From Saprolegnia diclina VS20 (taxonomy: Eukaryota; Oomycota; Saprolegniomycetes; Saprolegniales; Saprolegniaceae), in NCBI RefSeq assembly GCF_000281045.1, contig NW_008246083.1, positions 360,632 through 424,631 on the forward strand: a stretch of DNA of 64,000 nt, written 5' to 3'. The notes under the pieces are model-generated. The model was given only the letters and a program-made list of their open reading frames with translations, ran no database searches and was not told the DNA's origin. Positions 10,669-19,773 of the stretch are shown here, piece by piece (the first letter of the stretch is position 1; each line of letters starts with the position of its first letter). Both the position numbers and the translations under genes were made by a program.

Positions 10669-11739
10669 ATGCGTGTGCTGTGGCTTCTTGGCGTTGCTGG
10701 GACGCTCCTGCAAACCGCGTGGGCCAAGCCGACGATTTCTCCAGGCATCACGGGCGGCAACGAGGCGCCCGTGGGCAAGTTCCTCTCCACGGTCGGGCTC
10801 CGCGCCGACGAGACTGGCACGAACCTCTGCGGCGGCATTCTGATTGCGCCCAAGTACGTCTTGACGGCCGCGCACTGCTGCAACGGCGCCATCAAGGTGG
10901 CGTCGATCGGGTCGCACTTTCTCAACGGCGCCCAGGACGGTGAACGCATCGCTGTCGTGCGCGAGACGCGGCACCCCAAGTTCAACCCGGGCACCAACAG
11001 CTTTGACTTTGGCCTCCTCGAGCTCGCCAAAGAGAGCTCGATCGCGCCGCTGCCCGTGGCGTGGGACGCCGACGCCGACGCGTTCACCAACATGACGGTG
11101 ATTGCGCGCGGATGGGGCACGACGTCCTGGGGCGGCAAGCAGGCGAACGCGCTCCAGCAAGTGACATTGCGCATGTGGTCGCAAGAGTCGTGCACCAAGC
11201 AGTTTGCGGTCGTCGACAGCTCCATGGCGTGCGCGGGCGGCCTCCAGGGCCAAGACGCTTGCCAAGGCGACTCGGGGGGGCCCCTCACGACCGTGGATGG
11301 AGGGCGCGAGGTGCTTGTCGGCCTTGTGAGCTGGGGCGTCGGCTGCGGCCAAGACGGTGTTCCCGGCGTGTACGCCCGCGTGGCCGAGGCCAAGGACTTT
11401 GTCGCGCTGTTTCTGCGGGCGCCGTCCGACGCGATGGTCGCCTACGTGCGCAAGATCACGGCCAAGTGCACCGTGTTTCGCGTTGCCAATTGCCCGCTCT
11501 GCGACGCGGCAGACGCGACGCTGCGTAGCGCAGGCGCCAAAGCCGTCGACGTTGTCCACATGGACACGAGCGCCGGGCATCCGTCGGGCACGGACGTCTA
11601 CAACGCGATCGTGAGCCTCTCCGGTCTCAACACGGTGCCCAGCGTGTGGATCAAGTCGACCTTTGTCGGCGGCGCGGCTGCCCTCCATGGCCTCCTCGAC
11701 GGCGGCAAGCTCCGCGACCTCGTTGCAGCCTGCAGCTAA
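10669..11739 (+). CDS. Secreted trypsin-like serine protease fused to a glutaredoxin domain
   Basis: This intronless gene encodes 356 residues. Residues 1-19 (MRVLWLLGVAGTLLQTAWA) form a signal peptide. Residues about 27-250 are a chymotrypsin-fold protease with ITGGNEAPVG at the activation site, TAAHCC (His69), SFDFGLLEL (Asp113) and DACQGDSGGP (Ser202); Asp196 in the S1 pocket predicts cleavage after Lys/Arg. Residues about 264-352 form a glutaredoxin-like domain with TVFRVANCPLC (Cys275 and Cys278), the cis-proline segment NTVPSVWI and TFVGGAAAL followed by a GGKL motif. The fusion is in one uninterrupted frame, so it is not a splicing artefact. A secreted, possibly redox-regulated or disulphide-acting protease is inference. 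The start at 10669 places the signal peptide at the N-terminus. Confidence 0.9.
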   Translation: MRVLWLLGVAGTLLQTAWAKPTISPGITGGNEAPVGKFLSTVGLRADETGTNLCGGILIAPKYVLTAAHCCNGAIKVASIGSHFLNGAQDGERIAVVRETRHPKFNPGTNSFDFGLLELAKESSIAPLPVAWDADADAFTNMTVIARGWGTTSWGGKQANALQQVTLRMWSQESCTKQFAVVDSSMACAGGLQGQDACQGDSGGPLTTVDGGREVLVGLVSWGVGCGQDGVPGVYARVAEAKDFVALFLRAPSDAMVAYVRKITAKCTVFRVANCPLCDAADATLRSAGAKAVDVVHMDTSAGHPSGTDVYNAIVSLSGLNTVPSVWIKSTFVGGAAALHGLLDGGKLRDLVAACS

Positions 11740-12171
11740 GAAGTGCATTTGAATCCAAGATCCAAGTACCAATAAGTGCATTCATGGATTGACGAGATTC
11801 TCACAGTTCTATAGTATTCTTATAGCGCCAGCATCCTTGACGCTCCAAGCACGACGCGTGCTGTGGTCGAGATGGTGCAGCTTGGCACAGCTCGTCAGGT
11901 TGCCTGCGCATATTATTGTGACCTGGCCCATACGAGGAGTGCAAGGGCCTCTTTGGGCGTCATCACACCAGGCGGATTCCCTGTCGGCTCCCGTGGTTAC
12001 CGCTGGTTTCCCCGAGGCTACTGACCAAGACGTATATGGCTAATTCTACTACTGTTGCTTCGATGATAATTGATAACCTTTCTCAAGGGATGGGTGGCTT
12101 TTAGAAAAGCCAGGTTGTTGTGGAATGCGTGTCCGCGACGTTCATCACGGTCGGCAGGATGCAAGGGACAT
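11740..12171. other. Spacer between protease gene and H2A; holds the H2A 3' region
   Basis: Apart from the histone 3' stem-loop at 12096-12111, no gene or repeat is evident. The two flanking genes converge here. Confidence 0.4.
12096..12111 (-). terminator. Histone mRNA 3' stem-loop (H2A copy 1)
   Basis: On the minus strand the sequence is GGCTTTTCTAAAAGCC, an exact match to the metazoan histone 3' consensus GGYYYTTHTNARRRCC with a 6-bp stem and 4-nt loop. It lies about 60 bp downstream of the H2A stop codon. In animals this element binds SLBP and directs non-polyadenylated 3' end formation; use here is inferred. Confidence 0.8.
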
Positions 12172-12603
12172 TTAATAGTCCTGCGACGCCGAGGACTTGG
12201 TCTTCTTCTCCTTGACGGGCGTCGTCGTCGGCGCCGTCTTCTTGGGAAGGAGGATGTTGTGGATGTTGGGGAGCACACCGCCCGACGCGATCGTCACGTC
12301 GCCGAGGAGCTTGTTGAGCTCCTCATCGTTGCGGACCGCGAGCTGGATGTGGCGCGGGATGATACGCGACTTCTTGTTGTCGCGCGCGGCGTTGCCAGCA
12401 AGCTCGAGGATTTCGGCGCAGAGGTACTCGAGGACAGCGGCGAGGTAGACCGGGGCACCACCGCCGATGCGCTGGGCGAAGCGGCCCTTCTTGAGGAAAC
12501 GAGCGACACGACCGACCGGGAACTGGAGGCCGGCCTTCGACGAGCGCGACGAGGCCTTGCCCTTGGCACCGCGGCCACCCGTAGCTTTACCCTTGCCAGA
12601 CAT
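12172..12603 (-). CDS. Histone H2A (H2A.X-type C-terminus), copy 1
   Basis: This intronless gene encodes a 143-residue core histone H2A that pairs with H2B in the nucleosome. It shows the N-terminal [15 protein letters not shown] tail, the [17 protein letters not shown] helix region, [18 protein letters not shown] and [12 protein letters not shown]. The tail ends KSSASQDY, fitting the SQ[ED]-hydrophobic motif that defines H2A.X and is phosphorylated at double-strand breaks. The gene is divergent from H2B with a 264-bp shared promoter and carries a 3' stem-loop. The same protein is encoded at 22783-23214. Confidence 0.97.
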   Translation of the reverse strand: MSGKGKATGGRGAKGKASSRSSKAGLQFPVGRVARFLKKGRFAQRIGGGAPVYLAAVLEYLCAEILELAGNAARDNKKSRIIPRHIQLAVRNDEELNKLLGDVTIASGGVLPNIHNILLPKKTAPTTTPVKEKKTKSSASQDY

Positions 12604-12867
12604 CTTGTGCTTGTGTTGTAGAGATCAAAATCTTCAATGAGCGATGTCGGGCGGCGGCCGTGCCAGAAGTATTCCGCCAATCAGAGGCTCGACAATCCGC
12701 ATGGCCAATCATATGCAAGTATTTCGCGCCCTGCGCAAAAAGCTCCATCGTCGTGTCTGGCCAGTCCGGATAACGGAGGGCGGGAACCGCCGAGCGTATT
12801 CTCGTATCCGGCACCTACGCTGGCCTCCGTTAAGCCTCATTTTTGAATTTCCATTCGAACCAGCAAG
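12604..12867. promoter_or_regulatory. Bidirectional H2A/H2B promoter
   Basis: The 264 bp between the divergent H2A and H2B start codons contains CCAAT boxes at 12677 and 12705. Divergent H2A/H2B pairs with shared CCAAT promoters are common in eukaryotes, so coordinate S-phase expression is a reasonable inference. Confidence 0.65.
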
Positions 12868-13227
12868 ATGGCCAAGACCCCCAGCAAAAAGTCCGCCAAG
12901 GCCCCGAAGAAGACGGGCGAGAAGGGCAAGGCCAAGAAGGGCAAGCGCGTGGAATCGTACTCGACGTACATCTACAAGGTCCTCAAGCAGGTCCACCCGG
13001 AGACCGGTATCTCCAAGCGTGGCATGTCGATCATGAACTCGTTCATCAACGATATCTTCGAGCGCATCGCCTCGGAGGCCGGCAAGCTCTCGCGCTACAA
13101 CAAGAAGTCGACCTTGTCGTCGCGTGAGATCCAGACCGCCGTGCGCCTCATGCTCCCCGGTGAGCTTGCCAAGCACGCCGTCTCGGAAGGCACGAAGGCC
13201 GTGACCAAGTTCACGTCGTCGGCTTAA
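12868..13227 (+). CDS. Histone H2B
   Basis: This intronless gene encodes a 119-residue H2B. A Lys-rich tail ([17 protein letters not shown]) precedes the histone fold, with [39 protein letters not shown] and [20 protein letters not shown]. The C-terminus [11 protein letters not shown] retains the conserved lysine that is ubiquitinated in other H2Bs (K120 in human). It is divergent from H2A and followed by a 16-nt stem-loop. Confidence 0.97.
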   Translation: MAKTPSKKSAKAPKKTGEKGKAKKGKRVESYSTYIYKVLKQVHPETGISKRGMSIMNSFINDIFERIASEAGKLSRYNKKSTLSSREIQTAVRLMLPGELAKHAVSEGTKAVTKFTSSA

Positions 13228-13286
13228 ATCCTCGAGCGATGAGCGTGGCATTTGCTTGGCCATGGCAACATGGCCTCCCTCAATTT

Positions 13287-13302
13287 GGTGTTTTTAAACA
13301 CC
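13287..13302 (+). terminator. Histone mRNA 3' stem-loop (H2B)
   Basis: The sequence GGTGTTTTTAAACACC forms a perfect 6-bp stem with loop TTTA, 60 bp past the H2B stop codon. It differs from the consensus only at a compensated base pair. Distance and structure match the H2A elements. Confidence 0.7.
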
Positions 13303-13566
13303 ACCCCTCTCCCTACGAAATGATATCCTATACTGTACAGTCATGCTCAACTGCTCCTAAGTGCAGGACGTCGAAGCAACGAGAACGTTACGACGGCGTG
13401 CCCACAAGAACCTCGGCTCTAAACGTCACGTATCTATACGTGACTCTCGCTGTATTTGAACACTTCGCAGGAGAGCAATAAAGCATCCGACAAGATATTT
13501 TTACCATTGGCAACGTTGCGGGCTGTGGCCATCCGCAGCCAAGATGATGCTGGATATGCATGATGT

Positions 13567-16500
13567 CTACTTGGCTGCGTCGAGAAGCACTTGGCACTGC
13601 GACTTGAGGCGCTGGAGATCCAAGCTAAAGATCGGCAAAATGTGACGTTTGGCGTCCGAGGTGATGGCGCACGTACCGGTCGGCCACGTCCCAGCAGAGT
13701 GCGAGGAGGTCGTCCGCAGGATTCTTGGCCACGAGCGCCGAGAGCTGGAGCGTGCAGACGTTGACGAGGCTCTCGATGCCCAAGAGGTTGGCCATGACCA
13801 CGAGCTCGACGACTAGTCATTGCGAGCGTCACCACTGCATCGCACGACCTGTACTACCTTGGTCCAGCTCGAGCGTCTGGAGCATTGCGCGGTCGCCCGT
13901 GTAGAGCCAGTGCAGTGCGCGCTTGAACGTGTCGACGTCCAAGCCGTCGCCAGCCATGTCGGCGAGCGAGACCGTGTCGCCCACGTCACGGAACCGACCA
14001 GAGAACAAGCTCTCAAAGTACGGGATCGTGCTCAACAGCGCCTTGTGGGCCGGCAGCCGCGCGTCGTCCCAGAGGAAGTAGACGTCGGCTTCCGTCGCAT
14101 CCAGAACGACAGTTGCCATGGACCGGCTAAAGACCGACGCGGGCTCGGGCGCCGCCACGCCGCGCTGCTTGCGGTGGTGCTCACAGCGCGCGACGAGGTC
14201 CGTCTACGCCATCGATGCAGCGCACACCATCGACTAATGGCCATAAGACGTACGAGACCAAGGGCGTCGGCGACACCGCGCAGCGCCGCAAGCTTGTGCG
14301 GTGCGATCTCGAGCCGGTCGGCGTACACGTACGTCATGAGTGCCTTCAGGATCTAGTCCATGCCACGCCGAGTCCTTAACATGTTGATGTCGAGCAAGCG
14401 TACGGACGCATCGAGGCCCGGGAGGTCGAGACCTTCCAGGGGAACGACCCCCGACGGTGCGTCGCCGTGGGCGACGGCTGCGCGTATGTAGCCATACAGC
14501 TGCGGGCAGCGAGCCTTGAGAAAGACCTTGTGCAATGGCATCTAGTACGCCAACTGAGCGGCCTCCTTCGTCCTCGAGATCGCGACGCACCACCGTGTCC
14601 TTGAGTGCCACCGAGACATCGGAAAACTAGGATCGACATGATAAGATCTGGTAGGATCCAGAATTGCAGACGCACCGCGCCCGAGGCAAGAAGCGATCGA
14701 AAGCCCATCGCATACGGCAGCCCGAGGTACTGCACGATGGCACCGCAGAGGTTGTAGCCCGCCTAGGTTGTCGCACATGCGCAAGTACACTGTGAAGCGA
14801 GTACGTACGCGCGTGTGGCAGAGCGAGAGACCGCGGAGGTGGTCGAGTGGCTGCGGCAGCGTGTAGCCCTGGAAGAAGCCCGTGCCAAGGACGCCAAACC
14901 TACGCCTTATAGGTCGCCGCAACGTTGGGAAGAGGAAAGCCTCGTACGCGTTCCAGCCCCACGAATGCAAGACGCCGTGCACATCTGTCGCGAGCGTAAA
15001 GTGTGAACCTACAGCACCGCGTTGCTGTCGACGCCCACGACTTGGTTGACATACCGCACGTGACCGAGATGATATCGCGGAGCGACTCGTGCTTGACCGG
15101 CACAAAGTACTTGCGGTTGTCGTACAGATCCCGGCCGTTGAAGGCGACGCCGTGCTAGAATACTCGCTGAGCACGCTGTCCACGTGGGCGGCACCGACGT
15201 ACTTGGCCATATTCGCTGTGACCCCACGTGTACACAGCACCCGTTTCATCGACGGCAACGCTGTGGTGACTGCCCTACGTGGGCCTCAGCGCGCTCCAGA
15301 GCGCCAGTCCATGCAGTCGCACCGCCGCCACGCCAACGATCGGCTCGGGCAAGCCCGTCACGAGCTCTGGCTCCTAAGTACGCGTCAAGATCTAGAGAAG
15401 AATCCTCATTAACACGAGTTGTACCATGAGCGATCGGCGCGTGCCGTGGCCGAGCTGGCCCAAGGCGCTAGCACCAAGCAATATGCAAATCCCTTCTTAT
15501 TGCGATGACGTACATACCCCAAGCCCCACGTGTAGCACTGCGCGACGCTGCCATGCACCGGCGACGAGATGACGAGCGCAAGGTTGTGCTGCTGGCCGCA
15601 CGCAATGTCCTTGACAAACGAGCCAGCAAACGCTGGAATCTACAAAGCGTCGGAACACGATGAGAGCAGTCGCCCAGACCTTTGTAAACTCGGTCATGAT
15701 GCGAACGTGGTTGAGGCCAAGCTACGACGACAGTATGAGAACGCGCGACGCCGAGTCGAGTGTCGACTTGTCCGTGCTCGTTGTAGCCGCAGCTGTACGC
15801 TTGGCCGCACGAATCGATGGCCATGCTGTGGCCAAAGCCAGCAACCACTTTCGTGATGACATGCCCCACCAGCGACGTGCAGAGCCGCGGCAGCGTCTGC
15901 CGACTGCGAAACTACGAGACACGGAGAGATGGAGGCGACCAGCGAACTCTAAACGTACAAGAGACACTTTGTTCATGCCTACGCAAGCACAGTGTGAGCT
16001 CGTGGCGCATTGGTATTGATAAAGGACCTTGCTCGTAGTCGGAGACTTCGTTTTCACCCTCAGCAAAACGCGACTCGGCGTCCTGCACGATGCGCTGAAA
16101 GAACGTGAGCTCTGGCGCCAGCGTGGCATCGATGGGCGCGGCAGGCGTGAGGCCATGCAGCATGCCCGAGGCAGCGCTGGACGTTGGCTCGGCCGGCTGG
16201 TTCGGGTCGTGCAAGAGGCCCCACATGTACACTTGCCCCGAGATCGTGGCCGCCTACGAGACGCGCGTGAGTCGCATGCAAAGACAACGTATACGCTACG
16301 ATTGAGTGCACGTTGCCGCATGCCACGTTGGTCACAATCTGGTCTTCGAGGCCCTTGATGCGCTGCGGCGTTGTCAGCGCCTCGCGGTCACCATGCCCGA
16401 GTTCGCCGTCGTTGCCCCGGCCCCTATCGCCCATGACGACAGCACTGGCAAGAGTCACCATACCACGAGTAGACGTCGCCAAACTCGGTCACGGCGAGTG

Positions 16501-16686
16501 CATGGTTTTCGCCGGCGGCGAAGTCGGTGATGACGCTGCCACCAAAGTGCTCGAGCAGCGTCTACGTCGCCGGTTAGTTTGGCGTCTGCAAGCAGTGGGC
16601 CTCACCGGGTAGTACACGGAGCGTTCCTTGTCGCTCATCGTCGTATCGTTCATACCGCAGGTCTTGCCCCACACGTACAGCGCCAT
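13567..16686 (-). CDS. RCC1-repeat and BTB-domain protein, multi-exon
   Basis: The start is ATG 16686 (MALYVWGKTCGM), itself the first RCC1 blade. Splicing across introns of about 45-60 bp gives RCC1 repeat motifs such as GGSVITDFAAGENHALAVTE, GNDGELGHGDREALTTPQ, NVACGNVHSIV and KVVAGFGHSMAIDSCG. The C-terminal part contains BTB material: a MPLHKVFLKARCPQLYGY segment, then DATEADVYFLWDDARLPAHK followed by ALLSTIPYFESLFSGRFRDV. The last exons end LDLQRLKSQCQVLLDAAK. RCC1 plus two BTB regions resembles RCBTB/IBTK proteins, which serve as cullin-3 substrate adaptors. Not every internal exon was traced, so the blade count is unknown. Confidence 0.75.
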
Positions 16687-17071
16687 GCTTCTCGAATGCT
16701 TCCGGTGTCGTCGCTTGGCTTTTGGCTTTTGATTGTCAGGCGCCGCAAGAGAAAAAGAGCTACATTCTGCACCGTTTCCGGATTTTCCGGATAAAGATGC
16801 CATGACCAAGAGTGTTGATGAAAGCGACAGGCGGCGCCGTTCCAAGCGGTCGCAATTCATCGATGGACGACGACCTTTCGTTGCGCTGCAGCACCTCCAT
16901 AAGCTCGGGACTGTATCGGCCTATCTAGCTACGCTGCTTTAGTCGCTGACATGCCCATACGTGGCGTATTCTCAATAATGTTCAAAGAGGTCATAAGATT
17001 ACAGTGTTAGATACGAGTGATCCCAACTACAAGCGCAAGGATCAGCAAGGATGGCGCGAGAGAATGATGGC
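16687..17071. other. Intergenic, nothing recognised
   Basis: The spacer between two minus-strand genes shows no supported coding frame, repeat or RNA. It should contain the RCC1-BTB promoter. Confidence 0.4.
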
Positions 17072-17911
17072 TCATGCCAAGCGCAGACGGCGAGCTTTGG
17101 GACGCGGGTAAAAGTACCCAAGGGCAAGGAGCACGTCGGGGGCGAGCGACTGGAAGCTGTCGTGGAGGCGATATTTGGTGTTGCGAAGTACCTTTTGGGG
17201 GTACGAAACCCACCATGGACTCGGGCGCGTAAGGACCTTGCTTGAGAGCGAGGGTGAATACTGCACTGGGACGCGGTGGGTGAGCATGCTCCACATGATC
17301 TCAGTTTCCGTGGACCCTTGACCTTGGCTGGGGCCGTCACAGGTTGATGGGCGCGTGGGCTTGGCCCAGTCAAACGTGCACTGCTTTGCGCAACCGTACA
17401 CAGCGCCCGTAGTAGGTACGAGGCTGTCGATCCCGTTGACATCAGTCATGCGCCAGAGACGCTCGCGCATGGGCAACCTCGCTGGCTGGCGCTTCGCGGG
17501 CAACGTGACGGTGACTGGTTGCAGCCGGGCCTTGGGTGCTGAGAGCACTCTCGCGGCAGTGTTTCGTGGCTGTACAGTGCTTTGTGCGAGGTCGGGGCGT
17601 GGTTTGGCTTGCACTGCCGCTCGTTGCACCGTCTTGGTCACGACAACAGGAGCTACCGGTTTCGGGGCTACCGGCTGGCGTACGATCTTGCAGACCTTGA
17701 GAAGCTGCTTGACAAGGCTTGGAGGCTTGGTCGTCGCCGCGACTTTAGTCCGTGCGCGTGGCGTTGCCGCCGATGGCGCCGCTGGCAACTTGCATTGCAC
17801 GGCTGCAGGTGGTGCAACAGTCGTCTTGACTGGCGCTGAAGGCTTGACTCCGTTGTTCTTGGGAGTCACCGCACTCTTGGTCGCTCCCGGGGTCCAGTAC
17901 GGGCGCTGCAT
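17072..17911 (-). CDS. Unrecognised low-complexity basic protein
   Basis: I do not recognise this protein. The first ATG in frame is at 17911 (MQRPYWTPGATK), giving about 279 residues; the frame stays open upstream to about 17980 without an ATG, so a spliced 5' exon is possible. The N-terminal half is rich in Ala, Pro, Val, Lys and Thr with repeats such as QPVAPKPVAPVVVTKT and is probably disordered. The C-terminal half is more complex and aromatic, with LPMRERLWRMTDVNGIDSLV and RLHDSFQSLAPDVLLALGYF. The gene is divergent from the protein at 18059 with about 150 bp between starts, suggesting coordinated expression. Confidence 0.6.
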   Translation of the reverse strand: MQRPYWTPGATKSAVTPKNNGVKPSAPVKTTVAPPAAVQCKLPAAPSAATPRARTKVAATTKPPSLVKQLLKVCKIVRQPVAPKPVAPVVVTKTVQRAAVQAKPRPDLAQSTVQPRNTAARVLSAPKARLQPVTVTLPAKRQPARLPMRERLWRMTDVNGIDSLVPTTGAVYGCAKQCTFDWAKPTRPSTCDGPSQGQGSTETEIMWSMLTHRVPVQYSPSLSSKVLTRPSPWWVSYPQKVLRNTKYRLHDSFQSLAPDVLLALGYFYPRPKARRLRLA

Positions 17912-18058
17912 CCAAGCACGGGCGTCGTCGGTTGTCGGGCTGGAACTGCTTGCTGCCTTTTCTGACGATCGCAAAAATGAGACCCTGCTGCCAGTTACTA
18001 CTCGTTACAGGATTTCTGTTCTTATATCAAGGTTTCCAGCAGGTCAAATTCGATCCTG

Positions 18059-19744
18059 ATGGCCAAGGCCGGGGACCGGTCGACGATTGCCGCGTACATC
18101 GAACGCTTCCGCGGCCCGGCGACGTCGCGGCAAGAGAGAGCGCGCTCGAGAGAAGCGTCCAAGCGCGAGTTCTGGTGGATCGCGGACGAGAAGGAGACCG
18201 AGGAGCATGGGGTCGAAGCCATCGACGATGCTGCGTCGGTGGAGGCGGCGTCGGTATCGGTAGCCAGCGAGATGGCCAGCCACCATGTCGACGACGACCT
18301 TGAAGAAGAAGAAGAAAAGCCAGCAGAAGAAGATCAGCGGCAAGAGCACTCGGTGGTCCTGTCTGAGCCACCGAGCCCACCCGCGTCGCCTGTCGCGAGT
18401 GACATGACGCAGCACGACAGCCGCAGGAGCTTGGACCGTGACGAGCATGAAGAGAAGGCGCCATACGACGAACAGGCAGAGAAAGCATCGTACGGCGAAC
18501 AAGACCTGTGGGCTAGCCTGTCACCGCTCTCGTCTCCCAAACACGACGATAGTAGTGCGCTCAGCGGTCGCCACGACGACTTCGAAGCCATCTCTGTTGA
18601 CAGCAGCTTGACAGACACGGTTGGGCCGCAGTGGTACGTGCGACCAGAGGAAGTGCTCATCGAAGACCCAGAAGTAACGATCCAGCGTCTCCGGCAACGC
18701 CTCGGGCTCTCGGGCTTTGACCCTGCTCGACAGCACGTAGAGTGGAACGCTCCGCTCACCTTTCCCGACTGGAGCCAAGCTATCGACGACTACATGCACC
18801 TCGACAATACCGACCCGCCGGGTTTTCCGTCCCCAGCTTTCTTCCAAGTTGGTGCTTCTTTTGCCGACGAGATGCCCCAAGCCACACCCTTGGCGGTTGC
18901 TGTCGACATCTGCGAACACCCCGAGCAGCCAGCACCAGCAACGGTCATTGCCCCCAGTTCGCCTCTGGCTTCGCCTTTGGTCGCGCCACTTGACAACTCT
19001 CCGTACCGCCTCGATCCCCCGGCGCCGACTCCAGAACACGATGACATTGCGCCCGAGGTGACCACGATCAATCTGCAAGTAGCAGCGATGATCGAGATGG
19101 ACCAGCAAGCTGCACATGACGCGGCGTCGCCCACCGTCCCTTCACGGGAGCCGCCAACGAGCTCCACCGCGCCATCCATGGATGCACCCGCTCTACCGCC
19201 ACGGCCGCCGCGACGTGGCATCGCGTTTGGAAAGGTGCTGGCGCCGCTGGTGGTGGAGTCCATGCCGCAGGCGGCCATGGCACAACTGGACTCTGTAGCC
19301 GAAAACGAAACCTCGGTGCCCGAGGACACAGCACCGACGATGCTGGCCTCGATCATGGACGATCTCGTGACCAGTGTAGTGACGTCTTGGGTCGATCCGG
19401 CGCCTGCACCAGCAACTGCATGCGAGCCGCGAGAATCACCAGCTCTTCCCGCGGAGCCACCAATTCTTGCCAAGGATACGCCAGCCCTTGCCGAGGAGAC
19501 GCTAGCTCCTATCCTAGAACCACCAATTCTTCACGAGGAGCCGCCAAAGGCAGAGTCGCTGGCACAGCGGGAGGACGACGTGAAGCAGACAGAGTGCAGT
19601 AGCGATGCTGATCCGATGGACAGCATCGCCGAGTTCTTGGACGACGACATTGTCCGCGCCCTCGTGCACCGCGTCCTCGTGTGCGAAGAAGCGCTGGCCA
19701 TCCTCCGAGCGCGCGCCGTGATGCAGATACACGCGACAGGATAA
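18059..19744 (+). CDS. Unrecognised acidic, proline-rich protein
   Basis: This intronless 561-residue frame starts at ATG 18059. The N-terminus holds a compact motif, STIAAYIERFRGP followed by SRQERAR and FWW, that looks conserved in style and may be a peptide-binding module; I cannot name its family with confidence. The rest is acidic and Pro/Ser-rich with repeated EPP and PILxEPP units, and is probably disordered. The C-terminus (ADPMDSIAEFLDDDIVRALV then HRVLVCEEALAILRARAV) is predicted helical. No signal peptide or membrane segment is visible. It shares a short promoter with the minus-strand gene ending at 17072. Confidence 0.65.
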   Translation: MAKAGDRSTIAAYIERFRGPATSRQERARSREASKREFWWIADEKETEEHGVEAIDDAASVEAASVSVASEMASHHVDDDLEEEEEKPAEEDQRQEHSVVLSEPPSPPASPVASDMTQHDSRRSLDRDEHEEKAPYDEQAEKASYGEQDLWASLSPLSSPKHDDSSALSGRHDDFEAISVDSSLTDTVGPQWYVRPEEVLIEDPEVTIQRLRQRLGLSGFDPARQHVEWNAPLTFPDWSQAIDDYMHLDNTDPPGFPSPAFFQVGASFADEMPQATPLAVAVDICEHPEQPAPATVIAPSSPLASPLVAPLDNSPYRLDPPAPTPEHDDIAPEVTTINLQVAAMIEMDQQAAHDAASPTVPSREPPTSSTAPSMDAPALPPRPPRRGIAFGKVLAPLVVESMPQAAMAQLDSVAENETSVPEDTAPTMLASIMDDLVTSVVTSWVDPAPAPATACEPRESPALPAEPPILAKDTPALAEETLAPILEPPILHEEPPKAESLAQREDDVKQTECSSDADPMDSIAEFLDDDIVRALVHRVLVCEEALAILRARAVMQIHATG

Positions 19745-19773
19745 GACAAAGGACGACATGCTATTTAGACACT

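Noticed and set aside
10612..11781. 389-codon open frame antisense to the protease-glutaredoxin gene
   Set aside because: It is a shadow of a GC-rich coding region; its composition (Arg/His/Gly-rich) has no domain, while the sense frame has a signal peptide and catalytic motifs.
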